DNA from: Deroplatys truncata
Lineage: Eukaryota; Arthropoda; Insecta; Mantodea; Mantidae
Length of the DNA: 64,000 bases
Direction of reading: 5' to 3'
Assembly: GCA_030765065.1 (NCBI GenBank)
Contig: CM060978.1
Coordinates: forward strand, 221,855,498-221,919,497
The notes under the pieces were generated by a model that ran no database searches, was not told the DNA's origin, and saw only the letters and a program-made list of their open reading frames with translations. Position 1 is the first letter of the stretch. Every line of letters begins with the position of its first letter. A program made the translations under genes and the position numbers. Shown in pieces: positions 1 through 10,931 of this stretch.

Positions 1-1798
1 CCCTGATTGTCCCCTACGTTCTTGGTGATTATTGTTTCGGCTGAAGTTCGAGTTATGTTGCGTATTTTCCCAAGAATTTGAAGATTCAGTTTCTTGACTT
101 TCTAATGCAGAAATTAGGTCTACCATTTCAATTAACGTTTTAGGCTTCGCGACCAACAAAGAACGTTGAATATGAATTGGAAAATGCTTTGCCATCATAT
201 CCATGAGATCTACTTCCGGTACAGGAGGTCTTAAGTATTTAATATACCTTGCATTATGCAAAAGGTATTCTGCCATGCTCATATTTTCTCTGGGAGAATA
301 GTAACCATAGCACAGTTTTACTCTTAATTCTTGTTGTTTGCTCGCGCTCCAATATCTATTGAGGAACAGATGTTTAAAATATTCAAAATTATTTTCCGGA
401 CCCATCGCGATCATTATCCAATTCAAAGTATGTCGGTCCACGCATTTTCGAGTTATCATCATCTTTAATCCCTCTGGAACATTTTTAAGTCTAAAGTATT
501 CTTGTAATTGCTCTAGGAAGTAAATTGGTGAGTCGTCATTGGCGTCCGAAAAAGTAGGTAGAGGTAGGTCACTCAACACGTTGCTATTATAAGATTGCAT
601 ACCGGAATCTATTGTCTGACCTAAGGTCCCTGAAATTACATTGTTAGATTCAGAACTTTGAATGGCACCCCCTGTTGCTTCACTAACATTTTTGGAAAAT
701 ACAGAAGAGGTTTCTCTACGTCCATTACCTTCACTATTAAATACATTGGAGACATTATTGTTCATAGAACTACTGTTATTATTTACATGCATACTATTAA
801 TTTTATGTAGTAATACATCAACAGCTTTATGTGTGTTCTGACAATTTGCATTCTGTTTCTTAATTTCCTCTGCCAACTTGTCATTTATATCTTTTACTTG
901 ACTTAAAATCTCATCATTAGTACTATGCATTTTCTCACATATTTCGTCACGAACTGAATGCAATTTATCATTCCACCCCTGCATATTTTCTACCTGTTGA
1001 GCACTTATCTTTTCTTCCACCTGTTTTACACTATTGGTAATATTTACATGCATTTTATTTACTTCTACTCTGACTTTATTTATCTCTACTTCTTGTTTCG
1101 ACAGTAGTTTATCTAGCCTTTCTGATTGTTTCCATATCTCTTTAAATATTTTGCTTTCCCTATCTTTAGCTTCCTTTCTAACCTGATTAACTTCTCCTTG
1201 GATTTTAATATTAATTGTTTCCATTTGTCCTTTAAGCCTCACTTTCATTTCACATATTTCTTGGTTCACCTTTTGGCTGATTTCCCCTCTTAAGTTCTGA
1301 AGCTCACTACTTTGCTTGTCAATTTTCTGATTTAGTTGCTTCATTTCCCCACTCAATTTCTGACTTATTTCCTCTTTTAATATCTTTCATTTCACTACTA
1401 AATTTCTGATTTATTTCCCCTTTAATGTCTTTCATTTCACTACTTATTTGTTTCATAATGAACATAAGTATCTCGAAATTACTCTGTTCTAAGTTTTGTG
1501 TGGAGGGTTGAGCATTATTTTCTACCTGACTGACATCTACTCTATCTACCTGCTCTGGACTGGGGTTTCTCTGAATGTTTACGTTTGAAAGTGGGTCACT
1601 GAACCTATCATCTGGGCTTTCTTCTAAATTCACCTCTGTAGAAATGCTACTCAAGGGCATATTTACTACTTCCGTTTGATAGTATCCAACTTCCATATCA
1701 GGTTCTGAATAGCTCTCCCTATCCTCCTGACTTTTCTCAAAATTCTCACCCTTATCAGATATTTTCCTACGTATTACCTTATTATTACGTAATAACAT
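1..1798 (-). pseudogene. LTR retrotransposon gag, frameshifted and cut by the window edge
   Basis: The minus strand encodes a Gag-like structural protein of an LTR retrotransposon. Translation begins at the ATG ending at 1798 with an acidic, low-complexity N-terminal part. A Glu/Lys-rich coiled-coil zone follows (about 1450-850) with tandem heptad-like units of the pattern SSEMKDIKGEINQKF. A capsid-like part lies at about 580-150, with the landmarks LPTFSDAND, PIYFLEQL, LNWIMIAMGP and NRYWSAS, and a basic Asn/Arg-rich tail reaches the window edge. Fold assignment is from family knowledge: these motifs are typical of insect Ty3/gypsy-type Gag. A one-base length difference in an A run near 1376-1380 throws the upstream frame into a stop at 1319; the downstream frame then stays open to base 1. 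Pol would lie outside the window to the left. The element is probably inactive because of the frameshift. Confidence 0.8.
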
Positions 1799-2143
1799 AG
1801 ATTATATAGCACTATTACTAGATTTACAATTTAACATGAATATTAATCTGACCTTTTTTTGTTCTTTCTTTCTTCTTGTAGTATATTGTAGCGGATTTTA
1901 GTCTCTTGATATGATTTTCTTTTCTTAATTTTATGCCCCTTCCTTCCTAAGGCACATTCACTACTCTGCACATATCACAACACTGCACTAAATATTTCCA
2001 CAAGATTCTTCTTTTCGCTTCACGCTGTCTTCGCTGTGCCCCTCTCCTCTGCTCGCTGTCTTGGTGTCATCTTCTTCTTTCTTTCCCGCGTCTCCTAATT
2101 CCTTTTTGATGATTCCTATTCTCTCCTCATTTGCTCCATTCAA
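1799..2143 (-). other. Untranslated leader between primer-binding site and gag
   Basis: The stretch between the primer-binding site and the gag start contains no open frame of note and is T-rich on the plus strand (A-rich on the element strand). It sits where an LTR element's packaging leader is expected. No further motif is recognised. Confidence 0.55.
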
Positions 2144-2161
2144 GCCCCACGTTGGGCGCCA
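2144..2161 (-). promoter_or_regulatory. tRNA-Lys primer-binding site
   Basis: On the minus strand these 18 bases read TGGCGCCCAACGTGGGGC. This is the complement of the 3' end of a tRNA-Lys (Lys1,2 type), the standard primer for reverse transcription in many LTR retroelements. It lies directly beside the presumed LTR and about 350 bases upstream of gag, which fixes the orientation of the element. Confidence 0.85.
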
Positions 2162-2690
2162 TTTATGCGTCGGTATCCCTGCCTATTGTTTCGACGTGGC
2201 TTCGTCTTGTAGTCCTTCTCGCTGTTATCCTGGCTAGATGGATCTCAGCGGTGATGTTTGCATGGACTCTGCCTATCATGACATTTGATAAGCTCGTCGA
2301 TCTCAGTTGTGGCAATGGGAGCTTATAGAGGAATTGATTACACACTGGAACGTTTGCTTTAGGACTATTTATTATTACTTCCTCACTCTAACACTACATA
2401 CTGTTCCTGTTCACATATCACCACTGTCTTCCCCTGTGTACTGCCTTCTCAACTGTGTACTGTGAAGTCAACTCAACTGTCTTACACTGTGGACGGTCCT
2501 CTACTAAAAGTCAACGGTAAAACTGCCGTTATAATATTTGCCTCGCTCCATACATCCGGAGCGGAAACAAACAGAGTCATAAAACCTTTACCTTTATTTT
2601 CTTACACAAAAGATACCGTTTTAGCTGCACCTGGAAACAGAATGTTTCTATCCTAACTGCAGTTTTCAACACATTCTAAACCTTGTGAAA
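2162..2690 (-). repeat. 5' LTR of the left-edge retrotransposon (outer end approximate)
   Basis: The sequence immediately upstream (element sense) of the primer-binding site must be the 5' LTR. On the minus strand it holds a TATA-like ATATTATAAC near 2530 and an AATAAA signal near 2370. Only one LTR is in the window, so the outer boundary cannot be fixed by comparison; 2690 is a guess from the nearby TGT-type starts. Short frames seen here are not genes. Confidence 0.5.
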
Positions 2691-2833
2691 CAGGAACATT
2701 ATGTACACGACAAATATTACATTATACAAAAATTACTATTTACATTGTTTTCACATTGTACACTTATATAATTTATGGATTAAATTGAACACTGAATAAA
2801 TTAGTACATAATAAAATTAATTCCGGCACATTC

Positions 2834-3076
2834 TATCTCTGGAAGATACTGAACCTAAATACCAAGTTTGGTGTTTATCCGACTGTTCGTTTCTGAGTTA
2901 TGCTGTTCATAGACACACCACACACACACACACACACACACACACGGACATGTTTCCAAAAGTGCCTTATATGCATTCAGTGCACCTCAAGAAATGTATT
3001 TCCGGTGAAATCTCGGTATCCAATTTTTGGGTGGAATGCAATACTTCCCTCCTTACTGTACGTATTAGAGAAAATA
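2834..3076 (+). repeat. HLR repeat, 3' fragment
   Basis: This is the 3' quarter of the dispersed helitron-like repeat (HLR) described under 8771-9604. It starts inside the family at the segment TCTGGAAGATACTGAAC, contains the family's internal CA microsatellite (about 2917-2944), and ends with a variant of the terminal GTAGAGAAAGTAA. The 5' three quarters are missing. Confidence 0.75.
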
Positions 3077-5496
3077 AAAAATAATTGCGTAAGGGCTTAA
3101 GAGAATTCCATGGTTAATCATCCCCTTTACCCATTATAATTGTAATTTTGTAACTATTCCTAGTTACAGATGAAAAATCCCCTGGTACTCACGCAAAAGG
3201 ATGTGATAGCATCGGAGGAACGTCTGACTTCCTTAACCTTTCCCCCAACAGTTTTTAAGCTTTGAAAACGCAGCATAGCCTGTAAGTACCCTTTGGTGGA
3301 GGAACAATATCGGTCGGAATGGTCGAACAATCTTTTAAATAATTATAGTACGTGAAATGTTTAACCTTTTTACCTTCCTTTTTGGTCCCGTAATTATTTA
3401 ATAATATAAAGGCTACTATTTGTTACGTAATACAGAAAACATTAACATATAGAAGAAAATATATGTGACGCGGGTGAATATATAGCTTCCACACCTTTAG
3501 GTCGCCAAATCAACCTCTTTGGAAAAGACACATAGTCTCTGGCCATCGATAAAAATAGGGTTCTTGGTTGTTAACTACAAAGTATCCTTTCAGGCTTTCC
3601 AATGTTTGCAATTCTCTATTTATACAATTACTAACATATGATATTAATAATTGATTACTACATAATTACAGAGGAAATAAAGCAAAGGTTTCTTAGATGA
3701 CGGCTATTAGAAGGTTTTGGCACGCAGAAACTTTAGTAAATGCATCTATAGAATTAGCATAACGACTATTCAGTGGTTTTGACACTGATCCATCACACAC
3801 ACTCACTCATATATCCGCAATATTTCATAAATGACAATTAAATAAGTGAAGTATGTCATACGAATCGTCTCGTTATAAACATGATCGATTGTCTTTTGTT
3901 TGCTTAAGTGTAATGCCATGGCCATCTATGTATATCGTTTGGAATAAAATGTAACTGGCTTTTGTTTTACACACATTCTCTGTGGAGTGACAAAATTACT
4001 CATTAGTTTATAAGAAAACTGTTTCGTGGTAAAAATAGTGTAAATATTCCAGCATTCTAGAAACAATGGGACTTAAACCTTCATTCCACACCTATAAGTT
4101 ATGACTTTACAACTATTTGCTATTCCATGAAATTCTCACGAAAACTATGTAAATTCTTTTTAGCCTTTTAGTAATTTATTGAAATTAAAAGATATTTTAT
4201 AATCGATCTCCATCAGAAGGAGCAGGATTTTTTAATCGTGGATGAATTATCAAAATAGGTTGAGTGGTTTTGAGATCATCTGGCCTAAATAAACACACAC
4301 ACACCACATACATGCATACACACGAGTACATATATACATAAGGTACATACATATGTATAATATTAATATGGCTTAACATTTACGCACCAATTTGACCCCT
4401 TTGTAAAATAAAATTTACAGAAAGCAACTCTCAAAAAAAAAAAAATCCACAGAAACTGATTAGCCTTTTTTCCTTTGCTGGATCACCTTCACTATTATTA
4501 CCATTTTCATTGTATGAAAGATAATGTAATTTTACACTTAAATGGCGATACAAGTAATATTAAAGAAGAACATCAAGAACGCCATTTATTTGTCATTAAG
4601 GTATTCGTCTATGTAACTGCAAATGAAAGGCTTGAAATGTAGGTTAGAGTGTGCATGTTACAAGAGAGATCTATTCTCTCCCTCTCTCTCTCTCTCTCTC
4701 TGTTTACTGCAAATGGGGCTTTCAGCTCTTCACGAACAAATTACTTCACTTGAATGACACAAAATGTGAGTGTGAATTAGTGAAGTGGTGCATAAGGATG
4801 TGCTTGTTCTACTCATGATTTAGATACACCACAACGATGATAGTGGCGGTGATGGCGATGATGGATGTGATGATAACTAAGACAATGAATTATCTGATTT
4901 AACTACCTGACGGCAAGCATTGGACTTTCTGGCGAGAGTACGAGGAAAACTGGTTTCTTTCTGCCTCGCTGGTTTTTCCAGTGTTTAGCAGTTCATATTG
5001 TGTAACAGTCTTCCTTTGCAGAAAAACTTTTTCCCTTACGGTAAAAGCTCATCATACAATAGGGTGTGTTGTCAGTGGCAGTGAACTTCGTAACAGACCC
5101 AAAGGCTACCGCACATGTAGTCGGATTTCCTCTCCTTATAGCTGAGTGGCTGGAGACTGCCTGTGTTATCTGCAAATAACCCGAGGCAGAGGTTGAAAGC
5201 TGCTTATCAAGTAATTACAGTGCAAGGATAGTCAACAACAGAGACCAAAGACACAGAAGCTTCTGTCACGGCTAGCTTCACGGAATCAAATCTCTTCCGG
5301 CAACTGTGTACAGTCAGAACAAAACAAAACCATCCTTGTGAAGTAATCAAGACAAACGTTGATATATCGATAACTAGCACAGCAGTCAGTATCGCATAAC
5401 AGTTTATGTTTCTTGGTTCCCCAGAATGTAACAATTAGCACTCGCCGATTTTAACCACGTTTATTAAAATATTCTGATAAAGAGGAAAATACAACA
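3077..5496. other. Non-coding, AT-rich; microsatellites only
   Basis: No gene or transposon is recognised here. There is a CA/TACA-rich simple-sequence patch at about 4288-4345, a CT run at about 4674-4700, and a loose GAT-rich patch at about 4835-4875. Short frames on either strand have no recognisable motif. Confidence 0.5.
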
Positions 5497-5498
5497 TA

Positions 5499-6425
5499 CG
5501 AGGTGTGATCAAAAAGTTTCCGGAATGGCTTCACAACAATGCTGACGCTGAGATTTCTTTAATTCTTATCCAAACTGTACATTCAGCATTCCTTTCCGAT
5601 AAAAATAAGAGGTTACGTGACTTCCTGTGACCATGCAGTGACGATGTAGACGATCTGAAGTGAACACGTGTTTTGCAGGGGCTGCGATTTTTCCGCGTAG
5701 CAAAAAAGTCAGATTACGAAGAACAAAGAACGAACATCAAATTTTGCTTTCAACTCGCTAAAACTGTAACAGAAGCCTATGAAATGTTAAGAACAGCTTG
5801 TGGGGAGGACGTTATGGGCAAAATTCAAGCATTTGAGTGGTTTTCGAAGTTTAAAAGTGGTATGACTTCAGTTAAAGATGAGATCGTTCGGGGCGACCCT
5901 GTTCCAGCAAAACTGGTGAAAATATCAATAAGGTGAGGGAAATGGTCTTAAATGATAGGCGCATTACAATAAGAGAACTTTCTGAATCATTAGGACTCTC
6001 CTTTGGAAGTGTTCAAAGCGTTTTGAAAGACAATTTCGACATGTTCCTGCATTATGACAATGCGCCGCGGACAAAGCCATTTCTGTTAGCCAATTTTTGG
6101 ATAAAAATAGGATGAATACTATTCCCCATTCCGCCTATTCTCCAGATTTGGCACCAGCGGACTTTTTTCTTTTCCCGCGACTTAAAATGCGGCTCCGAGG
6201 ACACCGTTTTGAGGAGATTGATGTCATTCATCGCGAATCGCAGAAGGCTCTGAACATGTTGAAAGAAGAGGACTTCCAAAGGTGCTTCCAGCAGTGGCAG
6301 AAGCGCTGGGACAAGTGTATCAACTCCCAAGGAGACTACTTCAAGGGTGACAGTGCAGATTAGACAAAACAAACTGTTGTGTAGTATTTATGACGTCATT
6401 CCGGAAACTTTTTGATCACACCTCG
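5499..6425 (+). mobile_element. mariner element (DD34D), internally deleted copy
   Basis: Inverted ends CGAGGTGTGATCAAAAAG at both termini are flanked by TA (5497-5498 and 6426-6427), the mariner target. The coding strand is plus. An N-terminal helix-turn-helix part (about 5673-5930, with AFEWFSKFKSG) is followed by the second DNA-binding part (RRITIRELSESLGLSFGSVQ, 5960-6025). At about 6040 the frame jumps directly to the second catalytic Asp (HYDNAP), so the block holding the first Asp is deleted. The third Asp survives in SPDLAPADFFLF at about 6150. At least two frameshifts separate the parts. The element is 927 bp, against about 1.34 kb for its full-length relative at 45809-47315. It could be mobilised in trans at most. 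Confidence 0.93.
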
Positions 6426-6427
6426 TA

Positions 6428-6905
6428 TTACTAGAAAAGTACCCGGAAAATTAGGCAAAGCAGCATGCATTTTAAGTGCAATTTTTGGAAACAATAGCAT
6501 TGTAGTACATTTGCATCCATTTATACCACAGCTTCGAGAAGCATTTTACCAACTTTCTCAACGGGATAGCAGGGAGGGGTGTGTTTCTGGAGCGTTCGGC
6601 CTTTGCTGTTCGAGCAAGCAATGGTGTGTATTATCTGTAGCTCACGAGATGTATGCAATTATTTCGGAGGTGCATCGGGGAAGAATTGTGGGTATTATAT
6701 GAAGCCAACTTGCCATTTGAGGACCTTGCTAGGGCAATTCCATATAGCATTCGCGTGGACAGATTATTAAAACAATGTACAGTAAATGTGTCCTCTTTGA
6801 GAGTAAAAATATAATGTATCTCAGTTTTACATCGTTGCCATTATAATTTTTTTTTCGTGGAGATGTGAAAAACAGGGTTTTATTTACTTTATATATATAT
6901 ATATA
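6428..6905. other. No recognisable feature
   Basis: Short open frames occur but none carries a recognisable motif. The stretch ends in a short TA run (about 6890-6904) next to the DD41D remnant. Confidence 0.4.
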
Positions 6906-6907
6906 CA

Positions 6908-7745
6908 TACCGGATGTTTAAGAAATACTTTAACAAACTTCGGGTATGGGTTCCTCACACCAAAAGAAGGAAAACAGTTCATATTTCATATGAACATATG
7001 TCCCATAATCCTCGGTTTTCGTGTTATTCCTGTCACAATGAAAGTGTGAGTTCAACGGCCTTCGGGGTCCAACCTCAAAACTTCATTTCTCTATGCATTC
7101 ATAGAGATGTACTACATACTACATTCATTGTACTACATACGGTAGATGCCGAAGTGTTGCCATGGAGACTTGTTTACGTTTGTCATTTGTCATTAGTCCG
7201 TCTTCAACGTTTCAATTGTGTACATATAGTGAGTTAACTGCACGCGTTTCGTTCCACCATGGCTGGATATTCATTTCGTGAACAGGTAGACATGATTTTT
7301 ATGTATGATCGCGCGAATGGTACAGGACGCGAGGCTGCACGGCTCTATCAGGTGGAGTTTCCAGACCGAAGACAACCGAGTCATCCAACCTTTGTCGCTG
7401 TTTATCGTCGCCTTGCTGATAAATGTGATAAATGCCTGGCTCTGGTACATGTTAGTTGCATTGTTCGAGATGCACTGGTATTTACCATGACGGATGGATA
7501 GGCAGAGGAGGACAGGTTCCATGGCCTGCACGTTCTGCCGACCTCAATCCTGTGGATTTTTACCTCTGGGGGCATCTTAAATCTTGGTTTATGGAGCAGC
7601 CATCCCGGATGCAGAAACGCTTCATCCACGTGTCATGGAAGCCTGCGAAACCATTCGACACCATCCCGAAGTTTTTGACAGGGTGCGACATTCCATGATT
7701 CGACGAGTACAGGCATGCATAGAAGCAAGAGGAGGACATTTCGAG
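6908..7745 (+). mobile_element. DD41D (rosa-like) Tc1/mariner-superfamily element, internally deleted
   Basis: The frame from the ATG at 7259 encodes the start of a transposase: an N-terminal helix-turn-helix with the hallmark PDRRQPSHPTF. After about 50 residues it is broken by stops and a large deletion. The C-terminal part resumes at about 7500-7745 and reads, across frames, WIGRGGQVPWPARSADLNPV followed by DFYLWGHLKS, ending in HFEHLL and a stop. That is the third-Asp region of the same family as 38218-40078. The first two catalytic Asp residues are gone. The 5' end is probably the ACCGGATGTTTAAG at 6908; a matching 3' inverted end was not found because a TA microsatellite (about 7766-7810) follows. 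Family assignment rests on comparison with 38612-39695. Confidence 0.75.
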
Positions 7746-7761
7746 CATTTATTATGATATT

Positions 7762-7765
<4 letters not shown>

Positions 7766-7810
<45 letters not shown>
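7766..7810. repeat. TA dinucleotide microsatellite
   Basis: A pure TA run of roughly 45 bases directly follows the DD41D remnant and probably replaced its 3' end. Confidence 0.9.
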
Positions 7811-7813
<3 letters not shown>

Positions 7814-7862
7814 CATGGTTTTTTAAAAGTGATGACGAGTACAGCTATTGCACAAAGCTATA

Positions 7863-8211
7863 CAGGATGGACCATTTAAGTTGAAACTGTACAATATCCC
7901 CAAAACTAAGCATTGTAAAAACAAATACCTTGAATAAAAATTGCTTGGTATTATGGGGGAAAGTAAATACCATTAGTCGTGTTTTATTTGGAGGGCGTTG
8001 TGATAGTCATTTTAGCTTAAATTAATTTTAGGTTCCCATTTAAAAAAATTAAATTGACCCTAAAATCACCATCATAACGTCCTCCAAACGAAACACAAAT
8101 AATGGTATTTACTTACACACATAATACCAAGCAACTTTTATTATTAAAGATTTCTTTCTACAACGCATAGTTTTGGAGAAATTGTAGTCTTAACTTAAAT
8201 GGTCCATCCTG
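7863..8211. mobile_element. Fold-back MITE with inverted repeats of about 170 bp
   Basis: The two halves are inverted copies of each other almost to the centre. Both ends read CAGGATGGACCATTTAAGTT inward, and the arms share TTGCTTGGTATTATG and GTAAATACCATTA in matching positions. TA dinucleotides flank it (7861-7862 and 8212-8213), as expected for a Tc1/mariner-type target. It encodes no protein. The terminal CAGGRTGnnnCA pattern resembles the long inverted repeat of the DD41D element at 38218-40078, so it may be a derivative of that group; this link is inference. Confidence 0.85.
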
Positions 8212-8770
8212 TATATGCATTCGCGAATAATCTAGACTGTGCACGTAAAACAGAACCCACTGCATGCACGAAGAGGTAAACAGATACACACACCTCCTCC
8301 TTGCTATGTATAGCTACTCCACCTGTGAAGGGCAGCAGAAGGCCACCTGAAGCTGCGGTGACGGCATAAATAGAAGCGAGTGTACATAGCCAACGCGTTG
8401 CATTGTCGTACCCATTCTTGCCGCTGCCCAGGCTGTTTGGCGATAACACCTTTTATTACAGTTACATTTAAACAAGAAGCAATATTCTCACAGTTTACTC
8501 ACAGCAGGAGAGTGAGAGAATGGCGTTGTCGGGTTGTATTAGGAAGCTAATAATAATCAGTAGGAAAAGCACGTGCTACAATGTGGTGTAATGTTGCAGT
8601 ATGCTACCCATCAAAGCTCAGTTTGTTGGCGAAGAGAGAGAAGGGAGGTGGAATTTTACAGAGCAACAGCAGAGGGAAGGTTGCCACGGCAACTACACGG
8701 AAGCTTGCCCCTCCAGTAACTGTCAGAAGTCACTTAATGTTTAAAACACAGTTTATTCACTCATTTATTT
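8212..8770. other. No recognisable feature
   Basis: No transposon ends, tRNA-like box or protein motif was recognised. Base composition is less AT-rich than its surroundings. Short frames on both strands are unconvincing. Confidence 0.4.
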
Positions 8771-9604
8771 TTACTTTCTCTACTACGTATAGTAAGTAGG
8801 GGAAGTATTGTATTCCACACAAAAATTCGATACCGAGATTTCACCGGAAATACATGTTTTGAGACCTCCTGAATCCAAAAAAAGCATTTTTATAAACATG
8901 TCCGTGTGTGTGTGTCTGTGAACAGCATAACTCAGAAACGAACAGTCGGATAAACACCAAACTTGGTATTTAGGTTCAGTATCTTCCAGAGATGCGACAC
9001 GATGGTCTTCAAGAAAATCTCTTCACACCAGATTAGCCTTTACATGGAACGTTTTTTCGAAAATTTTAATTTTCTCAAAAATGTCTCTAACGATTTTGAT
9101 TAAAATATCATGTGTTTAAGATATTTTTATGAAAAATGAAATGTATATCTGGAATTTTCTGGGAATGTCTCCAAAAGTAACCTTCATTGTGAACGACTTT
9201 TGCATAACTGGTAAACCATAAGAGATAGATAAAATGTTACTACACAAAAAATGTAGATCGCGTCAAAATACACAATTTATGTCATATACATTTTTTTATT
9301 GAGTGAACCATTTTCGAGATATTGCTTGTTATTCCCTTAAATTTTCCAATACTTATACTTTTTCTCAAATTCGTTATTAAATTCTTTTTTGTCCTGGTAA
9401 TGCAAAGAGAATGGAATACTCCACATAGCAACCAGCGTTAAAATATTTGACTATCGCTTAAAACCTACCATATTCCCCTTGCATCTACAAGAAAATTATC
9501 AATAATATTAACATCTCGATTAACCTGAAGCATATGAAGAATAGGCGTTTGTATAAATAGTTTGTACCAGAGTAGAGAAAGTCATGTGAGTGTAACACAT
9601 CAGA
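8771..9604 (-). mobile_element. HLR, complete copy of a helitron-like non-autonomous repeat
   Basis: This 834-bp copy defines the family. In element sense (minus strand) the 5' end is TCTGATGTGTTACACTCAC, followed at about 20 bases by the sub-terminal ACTTTCTCTACT. The 3' end is AGTAGAGAAAGTAA, whose AGTAGAGAAAGT is the inverse of that sub-terminal block. The 3' end also folds into an imperfect hairpin (arms ACTTTCTCTACT and AGTAGGGGAAGT). About 170 bases from the 3' end there is a variable GT/CA microsatellite. No coding capacity is conserved among copies. No target duplication is visible. Sub-terminal inverted repeat, 3' hairpin and internal microsatellite together match the published pattern of non-autonomous Helentrons (DINE-like); this assignment is inference. 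Confidence 0.8.
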
Positions 9605-9891
9605 ATATTTTTTTTTTCATTCTTTCTTACTTTCTGTGTTTTTAAAGACTGAGTTTAATGAATACTTTAACTACTCAGTTCTGCAAAACCAGTGAATGAA
9701 AATAACTCAAATACGTGTAAATACTAAAAGAGTCCGGGAAGGAATAATGGAGAGATAGCACACGTCTGCTCTATGAAGATAAATAAAATTCCTGAAAAAA
9801 TAATCCTATCTAGGTAACTCGCCCAACCGCTACCGTGGCAAAAGGCTGTTTCCACTGACCGGTAAACTCGAGTGTTTAATGTACACCTCCC

Positions 9892-10095
9892 CACGGTGGC
9901 TCAGCATTAAGAGAATCAGCACGTAGAGCTGAAGATCTATGATTCGAATTCCGACTATGATACGAAATAACATTTTTCAACTGTAATTAGATCTTCAGTT
10001 GTTATGTGGTGTTTTGTGACTTATACCACTTCAACACCTAGCAGATCATAATATGATGTTAAGTGAAATTAAGCCAGTTAATAAGAATACCTAGA
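9892..10095 (+). repeat. tRNA-derived SINE-like sequence
   Basis: A tRNA-like head with the opening GGTGGCTCAGCATTAAG and a good B-box, GATTCGAATTCC, is followed by about 120 bases of unrelated body. No poly-A tail or clear target duplication was found, so its ends are approximate. It shows no clover-leaf that would support a functional tRNA. Confidence 0.45.
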
Positions 10096-10931
10096 AGACA
10101 AAAACCACACTGTGCGCATATACTTGGTGTAAACGTTCTATATCTTGCTTTGTGAAAATCCAAACGAATATTTCCTTGAACATTCCAGGTTTTCATTTAA
10201 TTGCAGTTACTTCCCTTATTACTTCCTCTACCACGTAATAGTAGGAAGAGAAGCTATTACATTCCACCCAAAAATTCACCGCTTTCACCGCAAATACATG
10301 TTTTGAGGCCCCTAGAATCCAAATAAAACATTTTTGGTAACATGTACCTGTCTGTATGTGTGCCTCTGAGCAGCATAACTTAAAAATGAGAAGCCGGATA
10401 AATACCAAACTCGGTATTTAAGTTTAGTATCTTCCAAGGATGCGACACGAATATTTTCAAGAGAATCTCGTCGCAACTGCCATTTACATGAGACATTTTT
10501 CAAAAAAATTTGATTTCCTAAAAAATGGCTCTAAAGATTTTGATTAAAATGCTATATATTAAAGATATTTACATGACAAATAAAACTAATATCTTGAATT
10601 TTCGGGGAATAGCCAGTGAAGTCCTCTTCATTCCAAAGGAATTTCGTATAATCGGTAAACGTTAAGCGATAGAAGAAACGCGCTGCAGAAAACATTTAGA
10701 TCTCTTTAACGCACCTAATTTATTTTAAATAAGTTTTTTGTGGCATAAGCGATTTCTGAGATATCCGTTATCAATGGTTTGAATTGTTCATTACTTGTCA
10801 TTCTCTTAAATCCTGTCAACATTCAAATGTTTTTCGCAATTTCATGGGAACAGTATGGACTTTTAAGACAGAGTATAACATCCAGTTCTTAAACATTTGA
10901 CTATCCTTGTTCTCTTTGTATCTATAAAAAT

